DNA from: Candidatus Opimibacter skivensis
Lineage (GTDB): Bacteria; Bacteroidota; Bacteroidia; Chitinophagales; Saprospiraceae
Assembly (NCBI GenBank): GCA_016722045.1
Contig: JADKGY010000022.1
Span: forward strand, 1-64,000
Length of the DNA: 64,000 nt
Direction: 5' to 3'
Below, in pieces: positions 63,747 to 64,000 of the stretch (the first letter of the stretch is position 1; each line of letters starts with the position of its first letter). Under the pieces are notes generated by a model. That model did not search any database and had not been told where the DNA came from. It saw only the letters and a program-made list of their open reading frames with translations. The position numbers were made by a program, and so were the translations under genes.

Positions 63747-64000
63747 TTGTTATGCAAATATTATTCTTCCACCTCCGCCAACTATCACGGATAATTGCGG
63801 AGTTACACTTATACCAACAGGACCTGTTGAATCAGGAACTGTTACTTGCGAAGGTGATGTTACTTATACCTGGATATACACAGACTGTGAAGGCAACACA
63901 CAAGATTATGTTCATACGATCACAATTGAGTATGAGCCAATTACTGCGATTTCACCGACCATCTCAGTAGTTGATTGTTATACAAATATTGTTCTTCCTT
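63742..64000 (+). CDS. Last in-window fragment of the third giant gene, open to the right edge
   Basis: After the extra base the repeat continues in the next frame (VDCYANIILPPPPTITDNCG, then ITISPTISVVDCYTNIV) with no stop to the window end. It has no start codon in frame, so automatic callers miss it. The gene clearly continues beyond 64000. Confidence 0.8.

Larger units (their letters stand above)
43720..64000 (+). repeat. Main array of about 90 76-aa (228-bp) HYR-like repeats, running off the window
   Basis: The ATGCAAAT element inside DCYAN codons recurs every 228 bp (for example 43983, 44211, 44439). From 43983 to 57205 the distance is 13,222 bp, which is 58 units less 2, and equals the net loss from the small indels listed separately. 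A damaged stretch of 8 or 9 units follows, then 22 units to 63980. Variation is confined to a few positions: PxPPxxxD, the residues around GVxLxPxGPxExG, the residue before CEGD, and EYxPFxxI. The right end is not reached. Confidence 0.9.

Noticed and set aside
43720..64000. Many plus-strand frames of about 72 codons, one per repeat unit, starting at or near GTGGAGTTAC
   Set aside because: They are out-of-frame readings of each 228-bp unit that end at the same stop in the next unit. They are shadows, not small genes.

Overview
The window is almost wholly filled by three consecutive giant genes on the + strand, all coding for secreted, modular repeat proteins. The SprB-like, HYR-like, SdrD_B and Ig-like modules, the type IX secretion (T9SS) type B C-terminal sorting domain of the second gene, the lack of Shine-Dalgarno sequences and the fairly low G+C all point to a gliding or filamentous Bacteroidota. 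The family Saprospiraceae is the likeliest guess. No housekeeping gene, RNA gene, transposon or CRISPR array is visible, so the taxonomic call rests on protein style alone.

Layout. (1) 3-10268: the 3' part of a giant gene, at least 3,418 aa. It has Ig-like repeats, then 15 SdrD_B-like domains that strictly alternate between a cysteine-containing and a cysteine-free type, two PKD-like domains, two more SdrD_B domains and a GSLR-type beta-helix-like C-terminus. A strong hairpin follows at 10277-10323. (2) 10510-29295: a complete 6,261-aa gene with a long signal region, SprB-like repeats, 48 tandem 76-aa HYR-like domains, further SprB-like and PKD-like modules and a T9SS type B sorting domain. 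The 48-domain array has a higher-order period of five domains (1,140 bp). A 13-bp perfect hairpin follows. (3) 29371-30328: a non-coding, A+T-rich region with two perfect FNR/CRP-type boxes (TTGAT-N4-ATCAA) and other palindromes. (4) 30329 to beyond 64000: a third giant gene, at least about 11,200 codons inside the window. It has an alternating 17-module array, HYR and Ig-like domains, two copies of a jelly-roll-like domain, ten 76-aa repeats, and then about 90 more 76-aa repeats that run off the right edge.

The third gene is broken by small indels from 49.47 kb onward, with a very damaged stretch at 57.23-58.99 kb. The repeat pitch is exactly 228 bp wherever the frame is intact. Correcting the indels by comparison with neighbouring units restores exact multiples of 228. 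The breaks therefore look like uncorrected long-read errors in a stretch that short reads could not polish, more than true decay; this is an inference.

The likely joint role is as very long, cysteine-rich surface or extracellular fibres for adhesion, gliding, aggregation or prey and particle capture. Nothing in the sequence shows the ligand.
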